Of a stretch of DNA of 64,000 bases, positions 8,881-17,629 are shown piece after piece. This DNA is from Halonotius pteroides. Lineage in GTDB: Archaea > Halobacteriota > Halobacteria > Halobacteriales > Haloferacaceae. The notes under the pieces were generated by a model that saw only the letters and a program-made list of their open reading frames with translations, was not told the origin of the DNA and made no database searches. A program made the position numbers and the translations under genes. The DNA is taken from the NCBI RefSeq assembly GCF_003605635.1, contig NZ_QMDW01000011.1, positions 38,946 through 102,945 of the forward strand. Reading direction: 5' to 3'. Position 1 is the stretch's first letter, and every line of letters starts with the position of its first letter.

Positions 8881-9310
8881 GGATCCGGCTGATACGCCGA
8901 GTCGCGGGCCTATCGATACGGAGCTACTCGATCGGATCGCCACGCGCCTCCGGGGCAGCACTCGCTTCGAGCGGGTCGAACGACAGCCCGGATACGCGCC
9001 GAACGCCGTCGTCGCCGACTACGATCTCGGGTACTTTCCGGGCGGCGTCGACCGCGCGTATCTCCGCATCAGGTGGTTCGAGACCGACGATTTCAGCATC
9101 CATTACGCCGAACAGTATCACAGCGGCGACTCGTGGGAATGTCGCTGGGATCGACACCCGAACGATCACAACAGCCGCGAGCACGTGCACCCGCCACCGG
9201 ATGCAGCGACCCCCGGTATTGACGAAACCCACCCCGACGCGTGGCAGGATGTGCTCGCAACCGTACTCAATCGTCTCGACGAGCGGATCGACGCCTTCTG
9301 GATCGAGTAA
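8873..9310 (+). CDS. TumE/DUF6516-like probable toxin
   Basis: 145 residues. The conserved segment FSIHYAEQYHSGDSWECRWD, then RHPNDHNSREHVH, matches what I know of haloarchaeal TumE/DUF6516 toxins: charged residues around an Asp-Arg-His cluster and a C-terminal helix ending in FWIE. The ATG at 8873 lies inside the last codons of the winged-helix gene, which indicates co-translation. The pair sits between dapB and dapD, so it is probably an insertion into the lysine gene cluster. Confidence 0.6.
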   Translation: MSEDPADTPSRGPIDTELLDRIATRLRGSTRFERVERQPGYAPNAVVADYDLGYFPGGVDRAYLRIRWFETDDFSIHYAEQYHSGDSWECRWDRHPNDHNSREHVHPPPDAATPGIDETHPDAWQDVLATVLNRLDERIDAFWIE

Positions 9311-9349
9311 CCCGGGGAGAGTCTGAAGCGCCCGCTATCCCAGCCGGCC

Positions 9350-9943
9350 TCAATCAACTGTAATCGGACAGCCCCGTATCTCACCGCCGCGCATCCCATC
9401 GGCGACCCAGTAGGTCGACAGCAGCAGCGCGACGACCGCCAACAGCGAGAGTTCGAGGCCGCCCAGCGGCAACAGGACGACGAGCCCGCTGGCACCGAAC
9501 AGCGAGAGCACGCCCAGCAGGATCGCCGAGCCACAGGCGGCACAGCCCGCGCCGAGAACGCCGAGGGCGACGCCGAGCAGGCTGCCGCCGCTGCCGGCCG
9601 CCGAGAGGTCGTGTTCGCGGAGATGGTACACGACAAGCGCGAGGTTGGCCCCGACGAGCGACACCACGAGAAGCAGTGCGGCCCCGTCGACCGGGCTGTA
9701 GTTCGTCCCGATGAAGGGATACTGTTCGACGACGAGCACGAGACGATCCGCAAGCGGCAGCGATCCACCGACGATCAGATCCGCTGTCAGCGTGAGGTTC
9801 TGTGAGAGACTAAACAGCGTCAGCGAGGTCGCTGCGGCGAGTACTGCGAACACAGCGTATGCTGGGATCGACAGCACCAGCCGCATCGTGCGCCCGATGA
9901 GTCGGAGATCCTCGCCCCGTGTCGGAAGCCGTTCAGTGATCAT
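9350..9943 (-). CDS. Polytopic membrane protein with GCAACG motif
   Basis: 197 residues with about five hydrophobic helices. A Gly-rich helix carries the motif GAGCAACGSA, a Cys pair inside or next to the membrane. It starts within the last 4 bp of the upstream DsbA-like lipoprotein gene, so the two are translationally coupled. The neighbour and the Cys pair suggest a role in thiol-disulfide exchange or metal handling at the membrane. The family is otherwise unknown to me. Confidence 0.7.
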   Translation of the reverse strand: MITERLPTRGEDLRLIGRTMRLVLSIPAYAVFAVLAAATSLTLFSLSQNLTLTADLIVGGSLPLADRLVLVVEQYPFIGTNYSPVDGAALLLVVSLVGANLALVVYHLREHDLSAAGSGGSLLGVALGVLGAGCAACGSAILLGVLSLFGASGLVVLLPLGGLELSLLAVVALLLSTYWVADGMRGGEIRGCPITVD

Positions 9944-10620
9944 AGCTCAAGTGCGGTTGTGATACTCGCTGTGCTCTGGCTGCCGTTGAACGACGTTTTC
10001 AGCGTTCCATCAACGAACGCGAACGTCGCTGGTGTAATGTCGCCAGCACCGGCTTCTTCGCCGGCCGACAGCGTCGCGTTGATCCGGTCGGCAAAGGCCT
10101 CGGAGCGGGCGTCGTCGACGATAGCGGTCGCGTCGAGGTCGGTGTTGTCCCCGAGCCATGTTTCGGTTTTCGCAAATACGTTGTCGGTTCCGAAGGAACT
10201 CTGTTCGGCGAAATAGTGATCGAGGAGGTTCCAGAACGCCGCGTCGTCGCGTGACTGCGTCGCCTCCAGGGCGTGGGCTGCCGGCTCACCCCACGCGTAG
10301 ACGACCGGGTACGGTCGCACGGCGATAGCGAGCTCGCCGCGTGCGACGTATTCGGATTCTAAGTCGGCGATAGTGTTCTGATGGAAGGCCGCACAGCGGG
10401 AACAGGAGGGGTCGTCCAGCACGACAAGCGTCGCCGGTGCATCGAATGGATCTGAACCGAGGTGAGGCCAGTCACTAAGATTTTCGCCGAGCGGGTGGTC
10501 GGCCAGCGCGACGGCATCGGCTTCGGTGCCACTGTCGCTACCACCCAGACAGCCAGCAAGCGTGAGACTAGCAGTCGCTCCGGCCGCGGCGATGATATCT
10601 CGTCGTGGTCGATCAGTCAC
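9940..10620 (-). CDS. DsbA/thioredoxin-fold lipoprotein
   Basis: 226 residues. The N-terminus has an RPRR stretch, a hydrophobic segment and the lipobox LAGC at about Cys19, so it is exported and lipid-anchored. A thioredoxin-like domain follows with DDPSCSRCAAFH, a CxxC redox site of sequence CSRC, and a C-terminal TPATFAFVDG segment typical of the cis-Pro region. It probably oxidises or isomerises disulfides outside the cell, together with the downstream membrane protein (4-bp overlap). Confidence 0.82.
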   Translation of the reverse strand: MTDRPRRDIIAAAGATASLTLAGCLGGSDSGTEADAVALADHPLGENLSDWPHLGSDPFDAPATLVVLDDPSCSRCAAFHQNTIADLESEYVARGELAIAVRPYPVVYAWGEPAAHALEATQSRDDAAFWNLLDHYFAEQSSFGTDNVFAKTETWLGDNTDLDATAIVDDARSEAFADRINATLSAGEEAGAGDITPATFAFVDGTLKTSFNGSQSTASITTALEL

Positions 10621-10870
10621 TGTTCGCCTCCACGGACTGTTTGTCCGCGACTGACGGGCACCGTTGTACTGAGGGGCTACTCATCATGAACACGAGGCAA
10701 TTAGCCACCACCACCTATGAGCGTTTTTCAAACTATGTCGGGAGTCCGTTCGAAGACTCTCTAGATTTCACCGCTGCTGCCCACCGCGGCTATATCGGCT
10801 GTCAACCGGCTATTCAGTTCGTGTTGCGGAAAACCACCGGATACAAGCCACTCAGCGACAGAGCGGATGT

Positions 10871-11710
10871 ATGCCGATCAAATCGGAGATCACCGACCTG
10901 TGGCACCGCTACGACGACGGCCTCACCGCCGCCGACGCGACCGACGATGACCTCGCCACACTCGACGCGTTCCTCGAAGCCCTCGAAGCCGGCGAGGTGC
11001 GCGCCGCCGAGAAAACCGGCGACAGCGTGACCTCGTGGGAGGCCAACGCGTGGGTCAAAGAGGGCATCCTCCTGAATTTCACCCTCAGACACAACCAAAC
11101 CCAAGAGTACGGCGGCGTCAGCTACAACGACGTGCTCCCGCTGCGTCGCACCGACGACCTCGCCGATCGTGGCACCCGAAACACGCCCGACGGAACGACG
11201 ATCCGCCGCGGTGCCTACCTTGGCGAGGATTGCATCATGATGAGTCCCTCCTTCGTCAACATCGGCGCGTACGTCGGCGACGGCACGCTCGTCGACTCCT
11301 GTGACACGGTTGGGTCGTGCGCACAACTCGGCGAGAACGTGAAACTCGGCGCGAACACGCTGATCGGCGGCGTTCTTGAACCGGTCGAGGGCGCGCCCGT
11401 GATTATCGAGGATGGCGTCTCGCTGGGCGCTGGCTGCCGGGTCACCTCAGGCTTCAAGATCGGCGAAAACTCGATTGTCGGCGAGAACACGCTGCTGACG
11501 CCACGGATTCCGGTCTACGATCTCGTCGACGACGAGGTAATCTACGGCCACCTGCCCTCCGAGCGGCGGGCGTTCACCCGGTTCGTCGAATCCTCTGTCA
11601 GCGAGCACGATCTCTTCGACGGTGGTGCGTACAAGCCAGCCGTCGTCGCTACCGACCTGGAGGAAGAAACGCTGGAAGCAACCCAACAGGAAGACGCCCT
11701 GCGGGAGTGA
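10871..11710 (+). CDS. dapD: Tetrahydrodipicolinate N-succinyltransferase
   Basis: 279 residues. The N-terminal helical domain is followed by a left-handed beta-helix of hexapeptide repeats from about residue 110 to 220 (GAYLGEDCIMM, NIGAYVGDGTLVDS, SCAQLGENVKLGANTLIGG). DapD transfers a succinyl group to tetrahydrodipicolinate in the succinylase branch of lysine synthesis, consistent with dapE further on. It is separated from dapB by a TA pair and two minus-strand genes. The 250 bp upstream contains no recognised gene. Confidence 0.93.
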   Translation: MPIKSEITDLWHRYDDGLTAADATDDDLATLDAFLEALEAGEVRAAEKTGDSVTSWEANAWVKEGILLNFTLRHNQTQEYGGVSYNDVLPLRRTDDLADRGTRNTPDGTTIRRGAYLGEDCIMMSPSFVNIGAYVGDGTLVDSCDTVGSCAQLGENVKLGANTLIGGVLEPVEGAPVIIEDGVSLGAGCRVTSGFKIGENSIVGENTLLTPRIPVYDLVDDEVIYGHLPSERRAFTRFVESSVSEHDLFDGGAYKPAVVATDLEEETLEATQQEDALRE

Positions 11711-11765
11711 GGTGTCGACCGGCCGAATAGAAAGGCCCAACACGCCGCTCACCGAACGCCGTAGT

Positions 11766-13418
11766 ATGAGCGAAGACGCTGGTCACCCGTGGCTTGCCGA
11801 TGTCGACCTCCCCCGACACCTCGCAGTTCGCGCAGTCGGGCTGTTGCTCGTGGTGGCTGTGCTCTACTCGATTCGTCCCCTCTTCCATGGGCTCGTCTAT
11901 CAGGCACTCTACAGCCCCTCGGGGCTGCTTACCATCGGTATCACGACCCTCGCAGCACTCGTCTTGTGGTTTCTCCCCCCGTTTGCGGCCGCGCCGGTTT
12001 CGGGGTTCTCCGGCGACCTTTCGGCTGCCCTGCCGGAGTCAGCGAACCAGAAACTCGGAGTGCTCGTGGTCGTCTTTACCGCCTTGCTGATCGTGAGCTT
12101 CATCTACGGCATCCCGGCCGGGATGGTGACCGAACGCACGATGGCCCAAGACACGATGAGCGAGGCGACCGAGATTCAGGAACTACCACAGGTCAACCCG
12201 GATAATCCGCGGATCGCTCCGCGGGCGGTCTCCGATGTCCAGACACGTGGCTCGGTCTCCTACCGGACGCATCGGCTCGGCCCGAGTGATATCGCCCGCG
12301 CCGAGGATGGCTCGTTGGCGTGGTCGTATGCGATCGAACCGAATGGCTTTCGCAACAAGCTCTTGGACACCCAGCGTGGCGTGTTGCTCTCCGATATGAC
12401 GCGGATGGAGGATCGCCAGATCACCGCCTTCGACGAGCAGGACTTTGCGGTCGGCGAGGGGATGTTCCTGCACCGCAGCTCCGACTGGAACCTGCGAGTG
12501 ACCGACTACTTCTCGCAGTATTATGACGATGCCGTCGAGTTCACCCACGACGGCGAGGCCTACATGTACTATCCGAAGACGGGCCACGAGTGGCGGCTGA
12601 CGCCGATCCCACATACCGTGCCGACCTGGGACGGCGGCGCGTTGCTCCGCACTGATGGTACTATCGAGCACCTGACCCCCGAGGAAGCACAGAACAGCGA
12701 GATCCTCGACGGCCAGCGACTCTATCCGCTCTACAATAGCCGACAGTTCATCGAGTCGCTTGGCTACCGTAACGGAATCGTCAACCAGCTGCCCACTATC
12801 GGTGCCCACCGCGGGGAGGTTGAGATTGCCTCGTTGCCGGCCGGCACCGGCAACAGCCAGCCGTTCGTGGTCGATCTGGAGGGCGAACAGATGAACTACG
12901 TAACGACAATGGAGCCCTACGGCAGTGACACCCGGGGGCTCGACGAGGTCTGGCTGATCGATGCTGCCACCGGCGAGTTTCGTTTTTTCGGCTCGGATAG
13001 AGAGACCCTGACCGGCCCCGAGCGGGCGATGGGGATCGTCCGCAGCGCGGACTCCCAGACCGGATGGGGCGATAACTTCCAGGTTGTTGAGCCGGTGCCG
13101 GTGTTCCTCAACGACCAGCTCTGGTGGCACAGCAAGGTGGTTCCGATCGACAACACCGACATCAGCCGGAGTGTGTTCGTCAGTGCGAGCACCGAGGAGG
13201 CGGTCGAACTCGGCGATACCGAAGCCGTCCGTGAGTTTATCGCCACCGGCGATGCGGAGGAGGTCGAGGGTGTCGACACCGAGCCTGCACCGAACGAGAC
13301 CGGCGTCGACTACTACATCGTGATCAGCGACTCGGATGGGTCGGTTATCGAGCGTATTCCGGTTGAACCCAACCAGGAGCCATCGATCAGCTACGAGCCC
13401 GCAAACGCCTCCACGTAG
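11766..13418 (+). CDS. Large membrane-anchored extracytoplasmic protein, unknown
   Basis: 550 residues from ATG 11766; the frame is open upstream into dapD but the earlier part is its shadow. Three N-terminal hydrophobic helices span about residues 15-125. A domain of about 420 residues, rich in Trp, Tyr and Asp and with no Cys pattern, then follows and is probably outside the membrane. It ends in a segment of alternating polar and hydrophobic residues near the C-terminus. I do not recognise the family. It follows dapD by 55 bp, but a lysine-related role is not evident. Confidence 0.75.
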   Translation: MSEDAGHPWLADVDLPRHLAVRAVGLLLVVAVLYSIRPLFHGLVYQALYSPSGLLTIGITTLAALVLWFLPPFAAAPVSGFSGDLSAALPESANQKLGVLVVVFTALLIVSFIYGIPAGMVTERTMAQDTMSEATEIQELPQVNPDNPRIAPRAVSDVQTRGSVSYRTHRLGPSDIARAEDGSLAWSYAIEPNGFRNKLLDTQRGVLLSDMTRMEDRQITAFDEQDFAVGEGMFLHRSSDWNLRVTDYFSQYYDDAVEFTHDGEAYMYYPKTGHEWRLTPIPHTVPTWDGGALLRTDGTIEHLTPEEAQNSEILDGQRLYPLYNSRQFIESLGYRNGIVNQLPTIGAHRGEVEIASLPAGTGNSQPFVVDLEGEQMNYVTTMEPYGSDTRGLDEVWLIDAATGEFRFFGSDRETLTGPERAMGIVRSADSQTGWGDNFQVVEPVPVFLNDQLWWHSKVVPIDNTDISRSVFVSASTEEAVELGDTEAVREFIATGDAEEVEGVDTEPAPNETGVDYYIVISDSDGSVIERIPVEPNQEPSISYEPANAST

Positions 13419-13670
13419 GGCTGAGATCGGGCCAAGAGATTCTGAAGACTCTCGTATTGTGACCAGAACTGTTCTGATTTTGATTCCCTCCGCAGACCGA
13501 TAATGGGGGTCTGATCATCGTTTGAAACCACCAGCATACACCGGTTGATCTGGCAGCCACGATCAACACGGTTGTTGATACCTACCGATCTCGCGAGTCG
13601 TTTCGGCAGAAACAGGAGTTTGTTGACGACTCGATTTGAATCGACGTATCCGAACCAAAGCAATCAACAG
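13419..13670. other. Intergenic region left of the first TnpB element
   Basis: Between the membrane protein and the right end of the TnpB element. One plus-strand frame near 13560-13640 reads like the end of a protein (TVVDTYRSRESFRQKQEF then a stop), but no start or family is evident. It may be a gene relic. Confidence 0.3.
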
Positions 13671-13720
13671 CCCCACCCTACTTCGCTCACCCGGAGGGGT
13701 TCGCTCGTGGAGGGTGTCGA

Positions 13721-13739
13721 CAGAACTCAGAGAGTTCTG
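13721..13739. repeat. Hairpin at the right end of the first TnpB element
   Basis: A perfect 8-bp inverted repeat with a 3-nt loop just past the tnpB stop. In this family such a hairpin lies in the 3' end of the guide (omega) RNA and forms the right end. It could instead be a simple terminator. Confidence 0.5.
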
Positions 13740-13743
13740 GCTT

Positions 13744-15000
13744 CTAACCAGAGGTCTGCGACGTCTGGTAACGGGGCTTGTCCGTGAACTCGGCCTCAAA
13801 CCTATCAGGGTGGGCGGTAAATCCACCACTTAGCGTCACAGTTCCAGACTTCAGGGCAAGCTGACTGTTGCCCGTCCGCCGAGACGACTGTTGGCCCCGA
13901 CGGACATACCGTAGACCGATGTTCTTCGCCGCATTGTAATCGGCGTTCGCTTCTGACTCACACTTCACGCACCGGAAGTTGTTTCGGGTCGTACGATTCT
14001 CGTCGGCAGTGAATCCACACTCGGCGCACCGTGTTGACGTATACGCTGAACCAACCTGCTTCACTGAGATGCCTTCCGCTTCGGCTTTGTATTCAACCTG
14101 CTCGTACAGCGTTCGGAATGCCCACTTGTGCCCCCACGACGCACCCGTTCGGTCGCGGATGTCAGTCAGATCCTCGAACGCAATCACATCACACTCGTAC
14201 CTGAGTGCTTCGTCCACTATCGCGTTCGACGCTTGGTGAAGCACGTCGCGGATGTAGCGAAGTTCGCGTCCACTTGATTGTTCAAGCGTTCGGTGGGCAC
14301 TTCGTGTTCCTGTCTGCTGGAGTCCAGCACGCACCTTCTCAAACTCGCGGAGGTTGTGGGTCAAATCCCGCCCGCTGCAAAACCGAGCGGTACTAGTGAC
14401 AGCGAGGTTTTCGATACCGAGATCAACCCCGAGAACCGTTCCGTCCTCTGCGGTATCTCTCTCGGTGTCGTCTTTAGCTCGGCGGAAGCCGATGTGCAAG
14501 AAATAGTCGCCGTCACGGACGGTGAGCGTACTTTCGGTGATGCTCCATTTATCAGAATCAAGGTATTGATGTTGGTATCCATTATCGGCGTGAGGGAGTG
14601 CAAGTGGACACCGAACGCGACTCTCTGTGGTGGAAAGTGACACCGTATCGTCGTCAAACAGGGTCATAGTTCGGGTGTCATACTTCACCGTGGGTGCGGT
14701 GAAAGTTGGCTTACTGACTTTTTTGCCTTTAAACCGGCGTTCAATACAGCCGGTGATGGCTTGTGAAGCTTGGTGAGTGGCGAGAATCGCGTGTTGACTA
14801 CCGAGGTCGGTGTGCTCGCGCACGTTGTCGTAGGCGAGGGGCTGTACGTCGCTTTTCGCGTTGCAATTACCCCACGCCATGTCTGTGGCAATTTGGCAAC
14901 CGCGCTTCCACTCGGAGATGGTCTCTTCGAGGAGGTTTTGTTGCTCGTCTGAGACTTCAAGACGAGTGATTGCCGTCCGACGAATGTAGTCTTCTGCCAC
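13744..15000 (-). CDS. tnpB: TnpB RNA-guided nuclease (OrfB of IS200/IS605)
   Basis: 418 residues from GTG 15000 (MAEDYIRRTAITRLEV...). I prefer this over the ATG at 15060 because a TATAAATA box at 15023-15030 lies about 27 bp upstream, as in leaderless haloarchaeal genes, and falls inside the longer frame. The RuvC residues are all visible: Asp in GVDLGIENLAV, Glu in VIAFEDLTDIRDR and Asp in NADYNAAKNIGLR. The CxxC...CxxC zinc finger (CAECGF...CVKC) sits before the last. The catalytic centre looks intact. Confidence 0.88.
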   Translation of the reverse strand: MAEDYIRRTAITRLEVSDEQQNLLEETISEWKRGCQIATDMAWGNCNAKSDVQPLAYDNVREHTDLGSQHAILATHQASQAITGCIERRFKGKKVSKPTFTAPTVKYDTRTMTLFDDDTVSLSTTESRVRCPLALPHADNGYQHQYLDSDKWSITESTLTVRDGDYFLHIGFRRAKDDTERDTAEDGTVLGVDLGIENLAVTSTARFCSGRDLTHNLREFEKVRAGLQQTGTRSAHRTLEQSSGRELRYIRDVLHQASNAIVDEALRYECDVIAFEDLTDIRDRTGASWGHKWAFRTLYEQVEYKAEAEGISVKQVGSAYTSTRCAECGFTADENRTTRNNFRCVKCESEANADYNAAKNIGLRYVRRGQQSSRRTGNSQLALKSGTVTLSGGFTAHPDRFEAEFTDKPRYQTSQTSG

Positions 15001-15020
15001 AGTTTCAATGTGGTAGTGTG

Positions 15021-15030
15021 GATATTTATA
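15021..15030 (-). promoter_or_regulatory. TATA box of the first tnpB gene
   Basis: TATAAATATC on the minus strand, about 27 bp before GTG 15000. The spacing is that of a leaderless haloarchaeal transcript, and it is the reason for choosing the internal start. Confidence 0.6.
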
Positions 15031-15151
15031 CTTAGTGTTTGTAATGATGTGAACGCGCACCTCCCATCCCTACTTGTTCTCCGCTCGTTCCGTGGAGATC
15101 GTGTGGAACCGAAGGTTCCGCTGACCATGCAAACGGCGAATACGTGAGCAG

Positions 15152-15176
15152 AAGCGGACTCCGCTTTACCGTAAAG
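15152..15176. repeat. Two overlapping palindromes upstream of lysA
   Basis: AAGCGGA-C-TCCGCTT at 15152-15166 and CTTTAC-C-GTAAAG at 15164-15176, sharing three bases. They end 30 bp before the lysA ATG. They could be the left end of the neighbouring TnpB element or an operator for lysA-dapE. Confidence 0.55.
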
Positions 15177-15206
15177 TTGAATCGCTGACCGTCCTCATAG
15201 TAGGTA

Positions 15207-16442
15207 ATGGCTGTACCTGATCTCGCCGACTCCCCACCTGTCCGCCGGCTGGCTGACTGGAACGACCAGCGGCTTCGGTCGCTTGCGGCAACCCACGACA
15301 CGCCGCTGTACGTTATCGATATCGACCGCGTGCAGGCAAATTACCAACGATTTTTGTCGGCGTTTCCTGACGCTCACGTCATGTACGCCGCGAAAGCCCA
15401 CACCGGACAGTCTGTCCTCTCGGCCCTGCTTGACGTTGGTGCCGATATCGAGTGTGCGGCCGGCGGCGAGATCAAACGGGCAATCGAGGCCGGTGCCGAT
15501 CCCAACACCCTCCAGTACACCGCGGTCAATCCGCCGGCCCACGATCTCGACTATGCCGTCGATCTCGCCGCCGACGCGCCGGGCCTGACGATCACGATCG
15601 GCGCGACCGACACCCTCGATCGGCTCGCCGAACGCGACTACGACGGCCGCGTTGCGATCCGGATCAACCCCGGAATCGGCACCGGCCACCACGAGAAGGT
15701 CGCCACCGGCAACGACGCCAAGTTCGGGATTCCCTACGAGCAAGTGCCGGCGGTCGCCGAGCGCGTCCGCGAGGAATTCGACCTCGTCGGCCTCCACTCC
15801 CACGCTGGCAGCGGTGTGCTGACCGACGATCTCGAAGATCACTGTGAGGCTATCGAACGCGTCGGCGAGATGGCCCGCCGCGTCGGCGACCTCGAGTTCG
15901 TCGACGTTGGCGGCGGGTTTGGCGTTCCATACCACGAGGACGAACCGCCGCTTGATCTTGTAAAAACAGGCGAGATGGTCAGAGACGCTGTCGGCGACAT
16001 CGACGCGCAACTCAAATTAGAGCCCGGGCGGTATATCGTCGCCGATGCGGGGCTCATTCTGACGACCGTCAACACGATCAAGGAGACCCCGGCAGCGACC
16101 GTCGTCGGCGTCGACGCCAGCCTCGCCACGCTGATTCGCCCGGCGATGTTCGGCTCCTACCATCCGATGCGGAACGTCACCGCGCCCGACCGCGCGGCCG
16201 ACCCCGTCACTGTCGGTGGGCCGGTCTGTACGAGCGCGGACGTGTTTGCGACCGACCGTCCCATTGCACGTCCCGAGCGGAACGATATCCTTGCGATCGG
16301 CAACGCCGGCTCCTACGGCTACGAACTCGCCAGCCAGTTCCACTCCCAGCCGCGGCCCGCCGAAGTCGCGCTTGACGATGGTGATGACCGCGTCGTTCGA
16401 CGACGTGAAACGCTCGACGATGTGACGCGAGTCGAACAGTGA
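15207..16442 (+). CDS. lysA: Diaminopimelate decarboxylase
   Basis: 411 residues, a fold-type III PLP enzyme. It converts meso-diaminopimelate to lysine, the last step of the pathway. Visible features are the PLP Lys63 in VMYAAKAHTGQ, HSHAGSG, the GGGFGVPY phosphate loop, EPGRYIVADAG, the partner-subunit Cys in GPVCTSADVFA and the Tyr in GSYGYELASQF. The stop overlaps the dapE start (GTGA), so lysA-dapE are coupled. The first TnpB element lies immediately upstream. Confidence 0.94.
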   Translation: MAVPDLADSPPVRRLADWNDQRLRSLAATHDTPLYVIDIDRVQANYQRFLSAFPDAHVMYAAKAHTGQSVLSALLDVGADIECAAGGEIKRAIEAGADPNTLQYTAVNPPAHDLDYAVDLAADAPGLTITIGATDTLDRLAERDYDGRVAIRINPGIGTGHHEKVATGNDAKFGIPYEQVPAVAERVREEFDLVGLHSHAGSGVLTDDLEDHCEAIERVGEMARRVGDLEFVDVGGGFGVPYHEDEPPLDLVKTGEMVRDAVGDIDAQLKLEPGRYIVADAGLILTTVNTIKETPAATVVGVDASLATLIRPAMFGSYHPMRNVTAPDRAADPVTVGGPVCTSADVFATDRPIARPERNDILAIGNAGSYGYELASQFHSQPRPAEVALDDGDDRVVRRRETLDDVTRVEQ

Positions 16443-17563
16443 CCGCGGCAACGGCCGGCTTCGATATCGAAGCCTTCCACGCCAACGCCGTCCAAACCCC
16501 ATCCGACGAGCGCGTTGATGAGATGCGCGACCTTCTCGTCGCGACGCTGACAGACGCAGGCCATCCGCCACGTGTTGATGATGACGGCAATGTCGTCGTC
16601 AGTCGCGGCGCGGGTGACGCTGTCGGCGACGACACAACCCGCGACGACCCGGCGAGCCCGCATCTCGTGCTTAACACCCACATTGATACTGTCGCTCCGC
16701 ATATCGCCTACGAGCGCGACGGCGACACCGTCGGCGGGCGAGGTGCCTGCGACGCGAAGGGCCCGCTGGCAGCGTTGCTCGCGGCGTTTTTACGAGCCGA
16801 CCCCGACGAGGGCACACTCACGCTGGCGATCACACCCGATGAGGAGACTACCCAACTCGGCGCGGCCGCCCTTGCCGACCGACTGTCGGCCGATGGCTTC
16901 ATCATCGGCGAGCCGACCGATCTCGATGTCTGTATCGCCGCCCGCGGGCAGTGTGAAGCCGAGATCACGGTGTCGGGCGCCGGCGGCCACGCGGCCAGCG
17001 TTTCAGCCGACGACAATCCCGTTTTCGGCCTTAAACACGTGCTGGCGGGGCTTGCGAGTTACGACGATGTGGTTGCTCCCACCAGCCACGAGCTCCTTGG
17101 CGACCCGGAACTCACCCCGACGATCGTCACCGGTGGCGACACGCCAAACCGCGTGCCGGATGCGTGTCGACTCACTGTTGACCGCCGGAGCGTCCCGCCG
17201 GAAACAAGCGAAGACTTCGCGTCGTCGCTGGCGACACATCTCGCCGAACAGGTGCCCGACGAGCAGACTGTTTCAGTTGACCTCATTGACCCAGAGACAC
17301 CGTTTCCCGATCCCTTTGTCACCGACAACGACGCCGCCATCGTCGACGCGCTCCAGACCGCCAGCGGCGGCGACGTGCGAGCCTTTGGGGCGGCAACGGA
17401 GGCCTCTCATTTTGCGCCGACCGCGCCGACGGTCGTTTTCGGGCCGGGCGTGTTGGCCGACGACGAGGGCGCGGTCGCCCACGCAGACCGAGAATACGTT
17501 CGCCTCGCCGATGTGCGGGCGGCCGCCGATGCCGTGACGGCTGCTCTCGACACGCTGTACTGA
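16439..17563 (+). CDS. dapE: Succinyl-diaminopimelate desuccinylase-type M20 peptidase
   Basis: 374 residues from GTG 16439, overlapping the lysA stop. The M20 metallopeptidase pattern is present: LNTHIDTV (metal His/Asp), GGRGACDAKGPLAA (second metal Asp), TPDEETTQLGA (catalytic Glu pair) and IIGEPTDLD, with a lid domain around GAGGHAAS. In the pathway it removes succinate from N-succinyl-LL-diaminopimelate. The M20 family also includes ArgE and LysK, but the position next to lysA favours DapE. No dapF lies between lysA and dapE. Confidence 0.88.
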   Translation: MTAATAGFDIEAFHANAVQTPSDERVDEMRDLLVATLTDAGHPPRVDDDGNVVVSRGAGDAVGDDTTRDDPASPHLVLNTHIDTVAPHIAYERDGDTVGGRGACDAKGPLAALLAAFLRADPDEGTLTLAITPDEETTQLGAAALADRLSADGFIIGEPTDLDVCIAARGQCEAEITVSGAGGHAASVSADDNPVFGLKHVLAGLASYDDVVAPTSHELLGDPELTPTIVTGGDTPNRVPDACRLTVDRRSVPPETSEDFASSLATHLAEQVPDEQTVSVDLIDPETPFPDPFVTDNDAAIVDALQTASGGDVRAFGAATEASHFAPTAPTVVFGPGVLADDEGAVAHADREYVRLADVRAAADAVTAALDTLY

Positions 17564-17598
17564 GACCGTCGCGGTCATCGCGTCGATCGTGTAGACAC

Positions 17599-17606
17599 GC
17601 TTATTA
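17599..17606 (+). promoter_or_regulatory. TATA box of the histidine kinase gene
   Basis: A CTTATTA stretch centred about 27 bp before ATG 17630, the expected spacing for a leaderless haloarchaeal gene. It indicates that the kinase is transcribed separately from lysA-dapE. Confidence 0.45.
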
Positions 17607-17629
17607 GTAATCATTCAATACTTTCGACA

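Larger units (their letters stand above)
13670..15176 (-). mobile_element. IS1341-type (IS200/IS605, TnpB-only) element between the dapD-side gene and lysA
   Basis: A tnpB gene without an adjacent tnpA. Palindromic end structures flank it: 13721-13739 (CAGAACTC, 3-nt loop, GAGTTCTG) on the right-end side, and 15105-15119 (GGAACC GAA GGTTCC) on the left-end side. The outer boundaries are approximate because I could not recover an empty-site reading frame here. The element separates lysA from the upstream part of the lysine cluster. Confidence 0.65.

Noticed and set aside
13744..15060. Longer tnpB start at ATG 15060
   Set aside because: The extra 20 codons contain the TATA box, and their composition (HIITNTKYKYPHYHIE) is unlike the rest of the protein.
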